In this document: one piece after another, positions 6,395-7,232 of the stretch
Position numbering within the stretch: the first letter of the stretch is position 1
How the letters are laid out: each line of letters begins with the position of its first letter
From: Clostridiales bacterium
GTDB taxonomy: Bacteria; Bacillota; Clostridia; Christensenellales; Aristaeellaceae
DNA: 7,232 bases
Direction: 5' to 3'
Assembly: GCA_004556985.1 (NCBI GenBank)
Contig: SFFC01000106.1
Location: forward strand, 1 to 7,232
Translations under genes and position numbers: made by a program
The notes under the pieces: generated by a model
Told to the model about the DNA's origin: nothing
Databases searched by the model: none
Seen by the model: the letters and a program-made list of their open reading frames with translations, nothing else

Positions 6395-6909
6395 TGCTGC
6401 GCCCCCTTTCCAGCCTTCTTCTCCTCTTTGTTCTGCGCATGCGCTTCCTCGCGCCGCTCCATCTCCCGCAGGCGCTGCACCATGATGCCGTCGCTCAGTC
6501 CCTCCGCCAGGCTGCTGTCCAGGCAGTGAACGACAAAGTCGTCGCCTGCGAGCTGGCAGGTGATCGTTCCCGGCGTCAGCGTGATGGAATCCGCGAGCAC
6601 AACGCGGTGGCGCTCCTCCCGAAGCCCGCTGCTGAAGCGGACCAGCTGCGGCTGCGGCTCAAAGCCCAGGTCGAGGATCATGCCGATGACCGTGCGGTTG
6701 GCCTTGACGATCTCCCCAAGCAGCATCACGCCGTAGCGCAGGGCCGAGAGCAGCCCGCGCGCGAGCGAGCGCTCCTTCTCCATGCTGTATCCCATAAATT
6801 TGCAGCAGAAGGCGGTCAGCAGCGCCGCAAAGACCACGCCGAAGGCGCCGATCTCCAGGGTCCATCTGCCATTGAGAATCACCCAGAGCGCAAAAAATGC
6901 CAAAAACAT
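6391..6909 (-). CDS. mrpE: Mrp/Mbh antiporter subunit E, first gene of the operon
   Basis: A 172-residue protein of the MnhE/PhaE family, a membrane-anchored subunit of the Mrp antiporter. Hydrophobic segments occupy about 1-37 (probably two helices) and 52-68. A soluble domain follows with the family signatures WVILNGRWTLEI at 9-20, SITLTPGTIT at 108-117 and VVHCLD at 126-131 (commonly x-V-H-x-L-D). The last 25 residues are charged and Lys/Glu-rich, longer than usual. The start is ATG at 6909, preceded by GGGAGGG at 6915-6921. The frame is open to 6978, adding 23 residues, but that start would lie at or before the predicted transcription start, lacks a ribosome site, and adds residues not expected in the family. 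It is the promoter-proximal gene and overlaps mrpF by 4 nt. Confidence 0.94.
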   Translation of the reverse strand: MFLAFFALWVILNGRWTLEIGAFGVVFAALLTAFCCKFMGYSMEKERSLARGLLSALRYGVMLLGEIVKANRTVIGMILDLGFEPQPQLVRFSSGLREERHRVVLADSITLTPGTITCQLAGDDFVVHCLDSSLAEGLSDGIMVQRLREMERREEAHAQNKEEKKAGKGAQQ

Positions 6910-6975
6910 GCAAACCCTCCCATTCTTCAGGAATGATGCGTCGCGCGCCGGCAAAAAGACCAGCACACGTACAAC
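6910..6975 (-). other. Predicted leader (5' UTR) of the operon
   Basis: About 65 nt between the predicted transcription start and mrpE. It contains the ribosome site GGGAGGG (6915-6921) and a weak 5-bp hairpin (CATTC/GAATG, 6921-6935) next to it. No riboswitch-like fold, leader peptide or attenuator was recognised. Confidence 0.4.
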
Positions 6976-6981
6976 CAACCT

Positions 6982-7011
6982 ATTTTAGTCACCTTCTTCG
7001 CCGGTTGTCAA
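6982..7011 (-). promoter_or_regulatory. Sigma-A-type promoter of the antiporter operon
   Basis: On the minus strand TTGACA (7006-7011, perfect -35) is followed after 18 nt by TAAAAT (6982-6987, five of six bases of the -10 consensus). Transcription would begin near 6975, leaving a short leader before mrpE. An A-rich tract on the minus strand at 7024-7030 lies at about -49 to -55 and could act as an UP element. The box lies between the probable insertion-sequence end and the operon, so it appears to belong to the operon. Spacing is 1 nt longer than ideal. No clear operator was seen. Confidence 0.65.
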
Positions 7012-7051
7012 CTGCCTGCGCTTATTTTTTAGCGTTCTTCCTGTAGGTTTG

Positions 7052-7232
7052 TCAATCATCTTGGACACGATAGGAAGAAAGAACTTCTTTTGGGGGAAGC
7101 CACTTCAAAGGACGCATAGGCCGGTTGTTGGTACGACTTTGGTGGGCAGCTAGCTGCCCACCAAAGTCGGCGAGTGAATAGAAAGAGTGTGTGTCATAGA
7201 ACAGCCGCTGATCTTCTCTGTGACTGCGTTCG
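7052..7232 (-). CDS. DDE (integrase-core, IS481/IS3-like) transposase, C-terminal 59 residues only
   Basis: The frame enters from the right edge and ends at TGA 7052-7054. The visible protein begins ERSHREDQRLFYDTHSFYSL and contains TNNRPMRPLKWLPPKEVL at 34-51. This matches the end of the rve integrase-core domain in transposases: V-E-R-S-H-R-E-D-Q, an F-Y-x-x-H-S-F-Y-S stretch, then N-N-x-P-M-R-P-L-x-W-x-S-P. The first visible Glu is probably the last residue of the catalytic DDE triad; the two Asp lie outside the window. The usual W-x-S-P reads W-L-P-P here. Codons 21-33 lie on a perfect 36-bp palindrome. The frame is intact where visible, so activity cannot be judged. I recall this tail most from IS481-like and IS3-like elements of Bacillota; the exact family is uncertain. 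Confidence 0.8.
   Translation of the reverse strand, partial: ERSHREDQRLFYDTHSFYSLADFGGQLAAHQSRTNNRPMRPLKWLPPKEVLSSYRVQDD
7134..7169. repeat. Perfect 36-bp palindrome inside the transposase gene
   Basis: Two 18-nt arms meet without a spacer between 7151 and 7152 (CGACTTTGGTGGGCAGCT and its exact reverse complement). The first mismatch lies just outside, at 7133/7170. As RNA it could form a hairpin with a 16-bp stem and a CTAG tetraloop. There is no T-run on either side, so it is not a standard rho-independent terminator. It encodes residues 21-33 of the visible transposase, and the family pattern continues through it without an obvious insertion or deletion. Confidence 0.9.

Larger units (their letters stand above)
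7042..7232 (-). mobile_element. Partial insertion sequence (right part; continues beyond the window)
   Basis: The transposase tail at 7052-7232 shows that an insertion sequence occupies the right end. Its outer end probably lies just past the transposase stop. TGTAGGTTTGTCAATC starting at 7042 on the plus strand begins with TGT, as many IS481- and IS3-type ends do, and overlaps the stop codon region, as inverted repeats of such elements often do. The other inverted repeat and any target duplication are outside the window, so the exact boundary is a guess. The stretch is visibly less GC-rich than the operon, as expected of a transferred element. Confidence 0.55.

Noticed and set aside
5308..6529. 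Other plus-strand frames of 100-230 codons, for example 5308-5961, 5703-6125 and 6107-6529
   Set aside because: All are antisense to well-supported subunits, have low-complexity Arg/His/Gln/Ala composition and lack ribosome sites or family motifs.
6910..6978. Upstream extension of mrpE to 6978
   Set aside because: The added 23 residues would begin at or before the predicted transcription start and have no ribosome site, while the ATG at 6909 has GGGAGGG at proper spacing.
6988..7108. Second minus-strand frame ending at 6988 (reads ...KMIDKPTGRTLKNKRRQ...)
   Set aside because: It overlaps the transposase stop region and the promoter, starts after a stop at about 7106, and shows no recognisable family or ribosome site.
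7000..7128. Nine-base direct repeat GCCGGTTGT at 7000-7008 and 7120-7128
   Set aside because: Short, and one copy lies in conserved transposase codons. It fits neither a target duplication nor an element end.
7134..7169. Palindrome as a rho-independent terminator
   Set aside because: No T-run follows on either strand, and it lies inside the transposase coding region more than 80 nt before its stop.

Overview
The window holds most of one minus-strand operon for a multisubunit Mrp/Mbh-type cation/proton antiporter membrane module. It is read from about 6975 down to 1 and is cut by the left edge. The right end is cut inside the tail of an insertion-sequence transposase, also on the minus strand. 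The DNA of the operon is clearly GC-rich and almost every gene has a strong purine Shine-Dalgarno sequence. The set of small, tightly overlapping genes resembles Mrp/Mbh-like clusters of fermentative anaerobes. A GC-rich member of Clostridia (Bacillota) is my best guess; this is inference, as no taxonomic marker is present.

Layout from right to left, which is the direction of transcription. 7052-7232: C-terminal 59 residues of a DDE transposase, containing a perfect 36-bp palindrome at 7134-7169; the insertion sequence probably ends near 7042. 6982-7011: near-consensus sigma-A promoter facing the operon, followed by a leader of about 65 nt. 6391-6909 mrpE; 6053-6394 mrpF; 5700-6056 mrpG; 5380-5703 an MbhD-like DUF4040 protein; 4395-5399 a fusion of an MbhE-like and an MrpB-like domain; 4019-4393 mrpC; then three large proton-channel subunits in tandem: 2524-4017, 1045-2505 and 1-1023 (C-terminus missing). 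Junctions are 4-nt ATGA overlaps, a 20-nt overlap, 1-nt gaps, or 18-21 nt gaps, so this is one transcription and translation unit.

The order E-F-G-(MbhD)-(MbhE+MbhF)-C-D matches the antiporter half of archaeal membrane-bound hydrogenase (mbhA-H) and Mbs/Mbx operons, not the classic bacterial mrpABCDEFG order. In Mbh and Mbs the antiporter half is followed by a redox half (NuoH-, NuoB-, NuoC/D- and ferredoxin-like subunits). That half, if present, would lie left of position 1. Two extra D-type subunits sit here instead of one, and the last has a TM8 motif like MrpA/NuoL. The complex could therefore contain three ion-translocating modules. Whether it is a stand-alone Na+/H+ antiporter or part of a hydrogenase or ferredoxin-linked ion pump cannot be decided inside this window.

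No tRNA, rRNA, CRISPR array or clear rho-independent terminator was seen. All long plus-strand reading frames, including one of 1340 codons, are antisense shadows of the operon.
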